From Desulfovibrionales bacterium (GTDB lineage Bacteria > Desulfobacterota > Desulfovibrionia > Desulfovibrionales > Desulfomicrobiaceae), in the NCBI GenBank assembly GCA_012727515.1, contig JAAYGZ010000269.1, positions 1 to 5,032 of the forward strand: a stretch of DNA of 5,032 bases, in the 5' to 3' direction. The translations under genes were made by a program, and so were the position numbers. The notes beneath the pieces are model-generated. The model searched no databases. It worked only from the letters and a program-made list of their open reading frames with translations, and had not been told where the DNA came from. This document shows positions 1 to 4,917 of this stretch, piece after piece; positions within the stretch are counted from its first letter, which is position 1, and the number at the start of each line of letters is the position of its first letter.

Positions 1-1
1 G

Positions 2-454
2 GCCACCAGCCACGGGTTAAATGACGCCCAGAAGACCATGGGTATCATTACTTTAGCCTTGTTTATTTTCCACCAGATTGATGTCATTCATGTTCCCTTT
101 TGGGTGAAATTCTCCTGCGCCGGGGCCATGGCCATGGGCACAGCCATGGGCGGCTGGAAAATTGTCAAAACCATGGGCCATAAAATTTTTAAGCTTGAGC
201 CTGTGCATGGGTTTACTGCCGAGCTCTCAGCATCCATGGTTATTACCAGTGCATCCCTGATCGGAGCCCCCATTTCCACCACCCATACCATTACAGCCTG
301 TGTCTTTGGCGTTGGATCAACCAAGCGCTTGTCAGCCGTGCGCTGGGGTATTGCCGGCAACCTCATTGTGGCCTGGGTTCTGACCATTCCTGCGTCAGCA
401 TTTATAGCTGGCCTCACCTTTCTTCTCTTAGAACTTTGTGGTTTACGAAGTTAG
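2..454 (+). CDS. PiT-family inorganic phosphate transporter, C-terminal fragment
   Basis: This is an inner-membrane low-affinity phosphate permease of the PiT (Pit/PitA) family, which imports Pi or metal-phosphate driven by an ion gradient. Only the last 150 residues are in the window, because the frame is open to the left edge. The fragment begins with the second PiT signature, SHGLNDAQKTMG (fragment residues 3-14), which is the Pi/cation binding motif. Four hydrophobic stretches follow at about residues 13-24, 30-55, 72-105 and 115-148. The third contains GAPISTTHT, the conserved loop equivalent to PVSTTH in PitA. The TAG stop is at 452-454. The ATG at 38 is internal to the family and is not the true start. 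The gene runs co-directionally into the thi leader, and I see no convincing hairpin terminator between them. A promoter-like sequence at 478-504 and the riboswitch suggest that the thi genes are controlled separately. Family assignment is secure; the exact substrate and partner are not shown. Confidence 0.93.
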   Translation, partial: ATSHGLNDAQKTMGIITLALFIFHQIDVIHVPFWVKFSCAGAMAMGTAMGGWKIVKTMGHKIFKLEPVHGFTAELSASMVITSASLIGAPISTTHTITACVFGVGSTKRLSAVRWGIAGNLIVAWVLTIPASAFIAGLTFLLLELCGLRS

Positions 455-477
455 CCTGACACCATTTTGATGTATCA

Positions 478-504
478 TTGACAGGACTGTTTGCTTGATT
501 TAGC
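478..504 (+). promoter_or_regulatory. Putative sigma-70 promoter for the thi operon
   Basis: A perfect -35 hexamer TTGACA lies at 478-483. It is followed after 15 nt by a weak -10, TTTAGC (499-504), preceded by TGA at 496-498, which could act as an extended -10. Transcription would then start near 511, exactly where the outer helix of the TPP aptamer begins. The same TTGACA-N15-TWTAGC layout occurs upstream of the tRNA gene in this window. The -10 is poor and the spacing short, so the call is tentative. Confidence 0.45.
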
Positions 505-510
505 CGCACA

Positions 511-603
511 CCAGATTGCCGGGGTGGCGAGGAGCCTGAGATCATACCCGTTGAACCTGATCTGGGTCATACCAGCGAAGGGAAGCCCTTCTGTGAAATC
601 TGG
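511..603 (+). promoter_or_regulatory. TPP riboswitch aptamer (THI element)
   Basis: This leader RNA element binds thiamine pyrophosphate. The conserved segments occur in the right order: CGGGGTG (520-526), CTGAGA (536-541), ATACCCG (544-550), ACCTGATCTGG (555-565) and CCAGCG-AAGGGAA (572-584). P2 pairs GGGT (522-525) with ACCC (546-549). P3 is a very short arm (GC/GC around GAGGA). P4 pairs CCT (556-558) with AGG (579-581), and P5 pairs CTGG (562-565) with CCAG (572-575). P1 is only two pairs next to the core (518-519 with 585-586), but a 7-bp outer helix, CCAGATT (511-517) with AATCTGG (597-603), can close the aptamer, leaving a 3' bulge at 587-596. It sits directly upstream of thiM-thiE-thiD, so feedback repression by TPP is the expected role. 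The aptamer call is strong; the exact boundaries are my reading of the fold. Confidence 0.95.
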
Positions 604-622
604 CATTCCAGACCCCTCCTTG

Positions 623-660
623 CCTCGGCTGCATCTTTATCGCTGTACCGAGGTTTTTTT
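623..660 (+). terminator. Riboswitch intrinsic terminator overlapping the thiM SD
   Basis: A 6-bp GC-rich stem, CCTCGG (623-628) with CCGAGG (648-653), is followed by seven Ts (654-660) that end immediately before the ATG of thiM at 661. The 19-nt loop is long and may be closed further by GC (631-632) with GC (642-643). The 3' arm contains GAGG (650-653), the only plausible SD for thiM, at a 7-nt spacing. The hairpin can therefore stop transcription and also hide the ribosome site. It lies 20 nt past the aptamer and is the likely OFF structure when TPP is bound. Confidence 0.85.
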
Positions 661-1473
661 ATGCTCAACTATGCCCACACCGCCGCCTCCCTGCTGGACC
701 GTGTTCGGCAGACCAACCCCCTGGTCCATAATATCACCAATTTTGTTGTCATGAACAGCACGGCCAATGCCTTGCTGGCTTGTGGCGCATCCCCCATCAT
801 GGCCCATGCCCCGGATGAACTTGCTGAAATGGTTGCCCTGGCAGGTGCGGTGGTGCTGAATATCGGAACATTGGATGCACACTGGATTGCGGCCATGCGC
901 CTGGCCGGGCAGCATGCAAGCACAATGGCCAAGCCCCTTGTGCTTGACCCTGTTGGCTCAGGGGCAACAACCCTGCGCACCTCCACAGTAAAGACGTTGC
1001 TGACAGAATGTCAGGTCAGCGTGGTGCGCGGCAATGCCTCTGAAATTCTTTCCCTGGCCGGACAAACATCAGGTAAAGGCGTGGATAGTACTGATTCTGC
1101 GGACCACGCAGCACAAACAGCCTGTGGTCTGGCCCGTGAACTCGGTACTGTTTTGGCCATGACCGGGCCAACGGATTTTGTGACTGATGGCACGCGCACT
1201 GTGCGTATTGAAGGCGGACACCCGCTCATGCCCTTTGTTACAGGCACGGGCTGTACTGCCTCGGCCCTGGTTGGCGCATTTCTCACCACGACCTCTGATG
1301 TGCTTATGGCCACTGCCTCGGCCCTGGCCTATCTTTCTGTGGCCGCAGAACAGGCAGGAGCCAAAGCCAGTGGTCCTGGCTCACTCCAGATGCACCTTCT
1401 GGACGCCCTGTATCAGATCACGCCCGCAGACCTGGCGCAAGGATGTCGCATTGCTGAGGTTCTCCGTGTCTGA
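661..1473 (+). CDS. thiM: Hydroxyethylthiazole kinase ThiM
   Basis: ThiM phosphorylates 4-methyl-5-(2-hydroxyethyl)thiazole with ATP to give the thiazole phosphate used by ThiE. It is a cytosolic thiazole salvage enzyme of the ribokinase-like fold. The 270-residue product has normal family length. Visible motifs are NPLVHNITNFVVMNSTAN (residues 19-36, substrate pocket), ASPIMAHAPDE (43-53), VLDPVGSGAT (94-103), VVRGNASEI (121-129), and TGTGCTASALVGAF (194-207). The last is the anion-hole motif with Cys198, which matches the catalytic cysteine position of the Bacillus subtilis enzyme. The ATG start is fixed by GAGG at 650-653, 7 nt upstream, and by the N-terminus fitting the family. It is the first gene after the TPP riboswitch, so it is expected to be OFF when TPP is plentiful. 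Its TGA stop overlaps the GTG start of thiE by 8 nt, implying translational coupling. Confidence 0.97.
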   Translation: MLNYAHTAASLLDRVRQTNPLVHNITNFVVMNSTANALLACGASPIMAHAPDELAEMVALAGAVVLNIGTLDAHWIAAMRLAGQHASTMAKPLVLDPVGSGATTLRTSTVKTLLTECQVSVVRGNASEILSLAGQTSGKGVDSTDSADHAAQTACGLARELGTVLAMTGPTDFVTDGTRTVRIEGGHPLMPFVTGTGCTASALVGAFLTTTSDVLMATASALAYLSVAAEQAGAKASGPGSLQMHLLDALYQITPADLAQGCRIAEVLRV

Positions 1474-2218
1474 AACGCGCAGGCAAGCACCACACCACGT
1501 TCCGCAATCCTCCGTGCGCACGTCCCGCGACAGAAAAATAGATCAAGCGTTGCTGACGCAATGCCTGGCCTTGTACCTGGTTACAGATCGTGATCTCTGC
1601 CCAGGCCGCAGCACCAGGGAAATAGTTGCAGCAGCTGTGGCCGGAGGCGTCACCTGCGTGCAGATCAGGGAAAAAAACAGCACCACCCGCGCCTTTCTTG
1701 AAGAAGCCGGCTCTGTGCACCACATTCTGCGCAACACAGGTGTTCCGCTTATTATCAATGACAGGGTGGATGTGGCCCTGGCCGTGGGCGCTGATGGCGT
1801 ACACCTGGGCCAGTCAGACATGCCTCTTTTTGAGGCCCGCAAACTCCTGGGCCAGGATGCCATTATCGGTATTTCTGCAGAAAATCTGGATGACGCACTC
1901 CAGGCTGAAGAGCATGGCGCAGATTATATCGCCATCAGCCCTGTTTTTCGCACGTTAACAAAAACAAATACAGCTCTGCCCCTGGGGCTGGATGGTATTG
2001 CTCTGCTCCGCGCCCATGTCTCCATTCCTGTGGTCGGCATTGGCGGTATTGATGCGCACAACGCGCCTCAGGTTCTACGGGCAGGCTGTCACGGCGTTGC
2101 TGTTGTGTCCGCCATTGTGGCTGCTGCAGATCCGCAACAAGCAGCAGCAGAGCTCAAGCACATTATCACAAGAACCCTGGAGGAATCATGCACAAATCCA
2201 CCTACCCCCGCGTTCTGA
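1466..2218 (+). CDS. thiE: Thiamine-phosphate synthase ThiE
   Basis: ThiE condenses HMP pyrophosphate with thiazole phosphate, giving thiamine phosphate and PPi. It is a cytosolic TIM-barrel enzyme. With a GTG start at 1466 the product has 250 residues. Core motifs are LYLVTDRD (36-43), VQIREK (65-70), LIINDRVDVAL (95-105), GADGVHLGQSD (108-118), ISPVFRTLTKT (157-167, the phosphate-binding loop, usually xPTxTK), IPVVGIGGI (187-195) and VAVVSAI (211-217). I chose GTG1466 because GAGG (1456-1459) lies 6 nt upstream and the codon overlaps the thiM stop. No ATG lies between there and the core. A second in-frame GTG (1514) and a TTG (1550) lack an SD. The chosen start leaves about 35 residues before the first barrel strand, rich in Arg, His and Ser and longer than in typical ThiE proteins of about 210 residues. 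The 3' end overlaps thiD by 31 nt, and the tail (CTNPPTPAF) is probably non-conserved. Confidence 0.95.
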   Translation: MSETRRQAPHHVPQSSVRTSRDRKIDQALLTQCLALYLVTDRDLCPGRSTREIVAAAVAGGVTCVQIREKNSTTRAFLEEAGSVHHILRNTGVPLIINDRVDVALAVGADGVHLGQSDMPLFEARKLLGQDAIIGISAENLDDALQAEEHGADYIAISPVFRTLTKTNTALPLGLDGIALLRAHVSIPVVGIGGIDAHNAPQVLRAGCHGVAVVSAIVAAADPQQAAAELKHIITRTLEESCTNPPTPAF

Positions 2219-3003
2219 CCATTGCTGGTTCTGATTCTGGCGGCGGCGCTGGTATTCAGGCGGACTTAAAAACCATTGCGGCCCACGGCTGTTACGGGGC
2301 AAGCATTATCACCGCCCTGACAGCACAGAATACAGTTGGCGTTACAGCCATTCATCCTGTGCCCATAGAGTTTGTTGCAGCACAGATAGACGCAGTGCTG
2401 AGTGATATTGGCGCTGATGCTGTTAAAATCGGGATGCTTTTTTCTCCGGAACTCATTTACGCAGTTGCTCACGGAGTGCAGCGTCACCAGGTGCAGACTC
2501 TTGTTCTTGATCCTGTCATGGTGGCGCAAAGCGGGGATAAACTGTTGCAGGATCAGGCTATTAAGGCCCTGGTTGCAGAGCTTATCCCTCTGGCAACCAT
2601 TATCACCCCCAATCTGCCGGAGGCAGAAGTGTTGCTTGGCCGCGCCATTACCAGCCATGACCAGGCTGCTGAGGCTGCTGCAGAACTGGCGACCCTGGGC
2701 GCACAAAATGTTCTGCTCAAAGGTGGGCATTTTGAAGGCCAGGAAAGTGAGGATTACCTTTTTCTTGGCGCAGAACAGCGCACAACTGCCCTGCGCAGCC
2801 CGCGCATTGTGACCCGCAACAATCATGGCACAGGCTGCACCCTGTCTTCAGCCATTGCCGCACAACTGGCTCTGGGCAAGAACATGGAAGAGGCTGTAAC
2901 CCTGGCCAAAGAGTATATAACAGGCGCTATCCGCGCTGGCAGCCAGCACACAATCGGACAGGGACACGGGCCGGTACATCATTTTTTTCAATTTTTTCCA
3001 TAA
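2188..3003 (+). CDS. thiD: Hydroxymethylpyrimidine / HMP-phosphate kinase ThiD
   Basis: ThiD phosphorylates HMP and then HMP phosphate with ATP, giving HMP pyrophosphate, the second substrate of ThiE. It is a cytosolic ribokinase-family enzyme. The 271-residue product is full length. Motifs are VLTIAGSDSGGGAGIQADLK (9-28, the ThiD N-terminal signature that binds the pyrimidine), YGASIITALTAQNT (36-49), AVKIGML (78-84), LVLDPVMVAQSG (105-116), ITPNLPEAEVLLG (139-151), LLKGGH (176-181), and NNHGTGCTLSSAIAA (211-225), the anion hole with Cys217. The C-terminus is a Phe-rich tail (VHHFFQFFP) encoded by two T-runs. The ATG at 2188 has a strong SD, GGAGG (2179-2183), 4 nt upstream and lying inside thiE. 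No extra domain such as ThiE or TenA is fused. As the last gene of the operon, it is followed 30 nt later by a hairpin terminator. Confidence 0.97.
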   Translation: MHKSTYPRVLTIAGSDSGGGAGIQADLKTIAAHGCYGASIITALTAQNTVGVTAIHPVPIEFVAAQIDAVLSDIGADAVKIGMLFSPELIYAVAHGVQRHQVQTLVLDPVMVAQSGDKLLQDQAIKALVAELIPLATIITPNLPEAEVLLGRAITSHDQAAEAAAELATLGAQNVLLKGGHFEGQESEDYLFLGAEQRTTALRSPRIVTRNNHGTGCTLSSAIAAQLALGKNMEEAVTLAKEYITGAIRAGSQHTIGQGHGPVHHFFQFFP

Positions 3004-3030
3004 ATCAGCACAACCGTGCAGCCCGCATAT

Positions 3031-3066
3031 AAAAAAGGCGTTACTCTGAGCAAGAGTAACGCCTTT
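3031..3066. terminator. Bidirectional intrinsic terminator between thiD and tRNA-Arg
   Basis: A perfect 14-bp stem pairs 3034-3047 (AAAGGCGTTACTCT) with 3053-3066 (AGAGTAACGCCTTT), with a 5-nt loop, GAGCA. On the minus strand the stem runs into six Us (complement of 3031-3036), which makes a strong terminator 7 nt past the tRNA 3' end. On the plus strand only UUU follows, inside the stem end, so it is a moderate terminator for thiD, 30 nt after the stop codon. It separates the convergent thi and rnhA-tRNA units. Confidence 0.9.
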
Positions 3067-3073
3067 ACCATTC

Positions 3074-3151
3074 TGGTGCCCCCAGCATGACTCGAACATG
3101 CGCAAACCCAGATTAGGAATCTGGTGCTCTATCCACCTGAGCTATGGGGGC
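3074..3151 (-). tRNA. tRNA-Arg(CCT), 3' CCA encoded
   Basis: Read on the minus strand, this is a full cloverleaf of 78 nt including CCA. The acceptor stem is GCCCCCA with TGGGGGC. The D stem is GCTC/GAGC with loop AGGTGGATA. The anticodon stem is CCAGA/TCTGG with loop TTCCTAA. The T stem is GCATG/CATGC with loop TTCGAGT, followed by discriminator A and encoded CCA. Anticodon CCT reads the arginine codon AGG. The D loop carries an A after GG, matching the A20 arginine identity determinant known from bacteria. The region between the anticodon and T stems is 6 nt (GTTTGC), one more than the usual five. The 5' 39 nt overlap the 3' end of the rnhA open frame on the same strand. A promoter-like sequence lies 18 nt upstream and a strong terminator 7 nt downstream. 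Confidence 0.96.
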
Positions 3152-3736
3152 CTGTTGTGTTGTGCGCTTGCTATATCGGGGCGTTGGTGCTGTCAATTTT
3201 TTTTGTCTGCCGCAGCAGGCATTCGTGATACGAGAACCTGGCTGAACTACTACAACATAATCCACGCCAGACACATAGCCTGTGTCCACACTGCGATTCG
3301 GGCCAAGAGCAGCCTGTTTGGCCAACGTATCGCACCGCTCATTTTCTGGATGTCCGTCATGGGCCTTGACCCAGTGCATTTCTACCTGATGCCGGGCCAG
3401 CAGCGGTATGAGCCGCTCCCACAGGTCCTGATTTTTGACTGGTTTTTTGGCAGCAGTTTTCCAGCCATTTTTGATCCAGGACGCAAGCCAGCCTTTGGAA
3501 AGCGTATCGCACACATAGCGTGAGTCTGAATGCACGGCCACGCGACACGGACGAGTCAAAAGTGACAAGGCATGGAGAACACCGCGAATTTCCATACGAT
3601 TATTCGTTGTCTCCACATAGCCTTTACTTATCTCCTTGCGCACCGCGCCCCAGAATAAAACAGCTGCCCATCCTCCGGGCCCTGGATTGCCCAGGCTGGA
3701 CCCATCCGTATATATTGTTACATCTGCATTGTTCAT
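3113..3736 (-). CDS. rnhA: Ribonuclease HI with C-terminal read-through into a tRNA gene
   Basis: RNase HI cleaves the RNA strand of RNA-DNA hybrids (R-loops, primer remnants) in the cytoplasm using two metal ions. Residues 1-157 align by eye with E. coli RnhA (155 aa). They include YTDGSSLGNPGPGG (9-22), TTNNRME (43-49), SDSRYV (70-75), GWKTAAKKPVKNQDLW (91-106), HDGHPENERCD (126-136) and VDTGY (150-154). The catalytic set D11, E49, D71, D136 and the mobile His126 are all present, so the enzyme should be active. The frame does not stop near 157 as the family does. It continues 50 codons of unfamiliar sequence through an apparent tRNA promoter. Codon 196 begins on the first base of tRNA-Arg, and the stop TAA (3115-3113) is in the anticodon loop. 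The start is ATG at 3736 with only a weak SD (AAGAGA). The gene is divergent from hflK. The catalytic domain is certain; whether the tail is made is unknown. Confidence 0.92.
   Translation of the reverse strand: MNNADVTIYTDGSSLGNPGPGGWAAVLFWGAVRKEISKGYVETTNNRMEIRGVLHALSLLTRPCRVAVHSDSRYVCDTLSKGWLASWIKNGWKTAAKKPVKNQDLWERLIPLLARHQVEMHWVKAHDGHPENERCDTLAKQAALGPNRSVDTGYVSGVDYVVVVQPGSRITNACCGRQKKLTAPTPRYSKRTTQQAPIAQVDRAPDS
3170..3196 (-). promoter_or_regulatory. Putative sigma-70 promoter for tRNA-Arg
   Basis: On the minus strand a perfect TTGACA (3196-3191) is followed after 15 nt by TATAGC (3175-3170, 4 of 6 matches to TATAAT). Eight As lie just upstream of the -35 box (3204-3197), which could act like an UP element. 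The -10 ends 18 nt before the mature tRNA 5' end, allowing a short leader of about 11 nt for RNase P. The element lies within the extended rnhA frame, so it supports independent tRNA expression. The spacer is shorter than the usual 17 nt. Confidence 0.6.
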
Positions 3737-3840
3737 AGAAGTCTCTTGGTGAAAGTACAGTCAACACACTCATACCCCAGGGACAAAGACATAACGGGAT
3801 TCCTTGACCTTACCCCAAGAGTCTTTTAGTGGAGCCCATT
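3737..3840. other. Divergent intergenic region between rnhA and hflK
   Basis: These roughly 100 bp must hold the start signals for both rnhA (leftward) and hflK (rightward). I see no convincing -35/-10 pair in either direction. TTGACC (3804-3809) has its expected -10 position on the hflK SD. TACCCCA occurs twice (3774-3780 and 3811-3817), and CTCTTGG (3743-3749) is inverted as CCAAGAG (3815-3821). These short repeats could be operator half-sites but may be chance. The hflK SD, GGAG, is at 3831-3834. Confidence 0.4.
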
Positions 3841-4917
3841 ATGAATTGGGACTGGGAAAAACTACAAGAAAAGCGTCAGAGGCAGTCAGGCCCCTTACCG
3901 GGACCGGATTTTGGTGAATTGCAAGACAAAGTCAAGCAGTTCAAACAGATAAATTTACCGGGTTTACGCATTGTTGTTATTGCCGCTGTTCTGCTCTGGC
4001 TGGCCAGCGGCATTTACATTGTCGAACCCGATGAAGTTGGCGTTGTGCAACGTTTTGGCGCCTTTACCAGGGTTACAGACCCTGGCCCCCACTACAGGGC
4101 GCCCTTTCCTGTCGAATCTGTACAAACCCCCAAGGTAACCAAGGTCCAGCGCCTGGAAGTGGGCTTTCGGAGTGCAACAGCATCAGGAGTCGGGGCCGGG
4201 CATCTGCGTCTGGTGCCGGAAGAATCATTGATGCTCACCGGAGACGAAAACATCATTGATGTGCAGTTTACTGTACAGTATGTTATTGATAATGCACAAA
4301 ATTATCTTTTTAACGTCTCCAATCAGGAAAAAACAGTCAAAGATGCTTCAGAAGCAGCCATCCGCGAAGTGGTTGGATACAACAACATTGACGCAGTTCT
4401 GACCACAGACAAATTGTCCATTCAAAATGACGCGCGTGACCTGCTGCAACGTATCCTGAACAGTTATGACGCTGGGATCAAAGTCATTGCTGTGCAGCTC
4501 AAAGACGTTCATCCGCCCCACCAGGTAGTGGATGCCTTTAAAGACGTGGCCAGCGCCAAGGAAGACAAAAGTCGTTTTATCAATGAAGCTGAAGCCTATG
4601 AAAACGACCTTATCCCGCGCACTCGTGGTGAGGCAGCGTCCATTGTGAACCAGGCTCAGGCCTACCGGGAATCAAAAATCCGTCAGGCCAAAGGCGAAAG
4701 TGCTCGCTTTCTGGCTGTACTGGAAGAGTATCGTAAAGCCCCGGACATTACCAAACAGCGCCTGTACCTGGAAACCATGGAAGAAGTTCTGTCTCGCCCT
4801 GAAGTGGATAAAATTATCATTTCTGACGAATCCATGAACCGCATCCTGCCCTACTTGCCCCTGCACCGTCTGGCAGACCCCATGAAAAAGAACGCTGGCG
4901 AAGGAGGCGGACAGTAA
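3841..4917 (+). CDS. hflK: HflK, SPFH/prohibitin-domain subunit of the HflKC-FtsH complex
   Basis: HflK and HflC form a large inner-membrane assembly that encloses and modulates the FtsH protease. The 358-residue product starts MNWDWEKLQE, a typical HflK N-terminus. A short, charged cytoplasmic segment (1-41) with a brief Pro/Gly patch is followed by one transmembrane helix, about residues 42-60 (GLRIVVIAAVLLWLASGIYI). An SPFH/band-7 domain begins VEPDEVGVVQRFGAF (61-75). An Ala/Glu/Gln/Arg-rich helical stretch (about 236-300, ASAKEDKSRFINEAEAYEN) is the likely coiled coil. The tail is Gly-rich. I prefer ATG 3841 over the in-frame GTG at 3829 because GGAG (3831-3834) sits 6 nt upstream of the ATG and because the family start fits. 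The protein is shorter than E. coli HflK (about 419 aa), mainly at the N-terminal Gly/Pro region. The TAA stop shares its last A with the ATG of hflC. Confidence 0.96.
   Translation: MNWDWEKLQEKRQRQSGPLPGPDFGELQDKVKQFKQINLPGLRIVVIAAVLLWLASGIYIVEPDEVGVVQRFGAFTRVTDPGPHYRAPFPVESVQTPKVTKVQRLEVGFRSATASGVGAGHLRLVPEESLMLTGDENIIDVQFTVQYVIDNAQNYLFNVSNQEKTVKDASEAAIREVVGYNNIDAVLTTDKLSIQNDARDLLQRILNSYDAGIKVIAVQLKDVHPPHQVVDAFKDVASAKEDKSRFINEAEAYENDLIPRTRGEAASIVNQAQAYRESKIRQAKGESARFLAVLEEYRKAPDITKQRLYLETMEEVLSRPEVDKIIISDESMNRILPYLPLHRLADPMKKNAGEGGGQ

Noticed and set aside
455..485. CCTG/CAGG and TGAT/ATCA pairings after the phosphate transporter gene
   Set aside because: Four-base stems without a U-tract; not a credible terminator.
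491..754. Plus-strand open frame across the thi leader and thiM 5' end
   Set aside because: It spans the TPP aptamer and terminator, overlaps thiM in another frame, has a Pro-rich composition without recognisable motifs, and no SD.
1187..1465. Longer in-frame upstream extension of thiE
   Set aside because: It lies wholly within thiM in another frame, is Trp/Pro/Arg-rich nonsense, and is unrelated to ThiE; the GTG at 1466 with an SD is the better start.
2266..2826. Minus-strand 186-codon frame opposite thiD
   Set aside because: It is Cys-rich and motif-free and lies antisense to a fully conserved ThiD; typical shadow frame.
2977..3000. T7 and T6 runs at the 3' end of thiD as a terminator
   Set aside because: They encode Phe codons and no stable GC-rich hairpin precedes them; the clear terminator is at 3034-3066.
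3074..3151. tRNA-Arg as a phage or island attachment site
   Set aside because: No integrase, second copy of the tRNA 3' end, or foreign gene is visible beside it; thiD and rnhA are housekeeping genes.
3201..3228. Hairpin TGCC/GGCA beside the T8/A8 tract as an rnhA terminator
   Set aside because: On the minus strand the hairpin is followed by As, not Us, and on the plus strand the Ts precede it, so it is not an intrinsic terminator in either direction.
3098..3523. Plus-strand open frame opposite rnhA and the tRNA
   Set aside because: It starts within the tRNA on the opposite strand and mirrors conserved RNase HI codons; no homology or SD is seen.
3745..3817. Heat-shock (sigma-32-like) promoter for hflK built from CTTGG/TGAAA and ACCCCA
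   Set aside because: Spacing between the candidate -35 and CCCC boxes is about 19-24 nt, outside the usual range, and the matches are partial.
3829..3840. GTG at 3829 as the hflK start
   Set aside because: It has no SD of its own and overlaps the GGAG that serves ATG 3841; the MNWDWEKLQ start matches the family.
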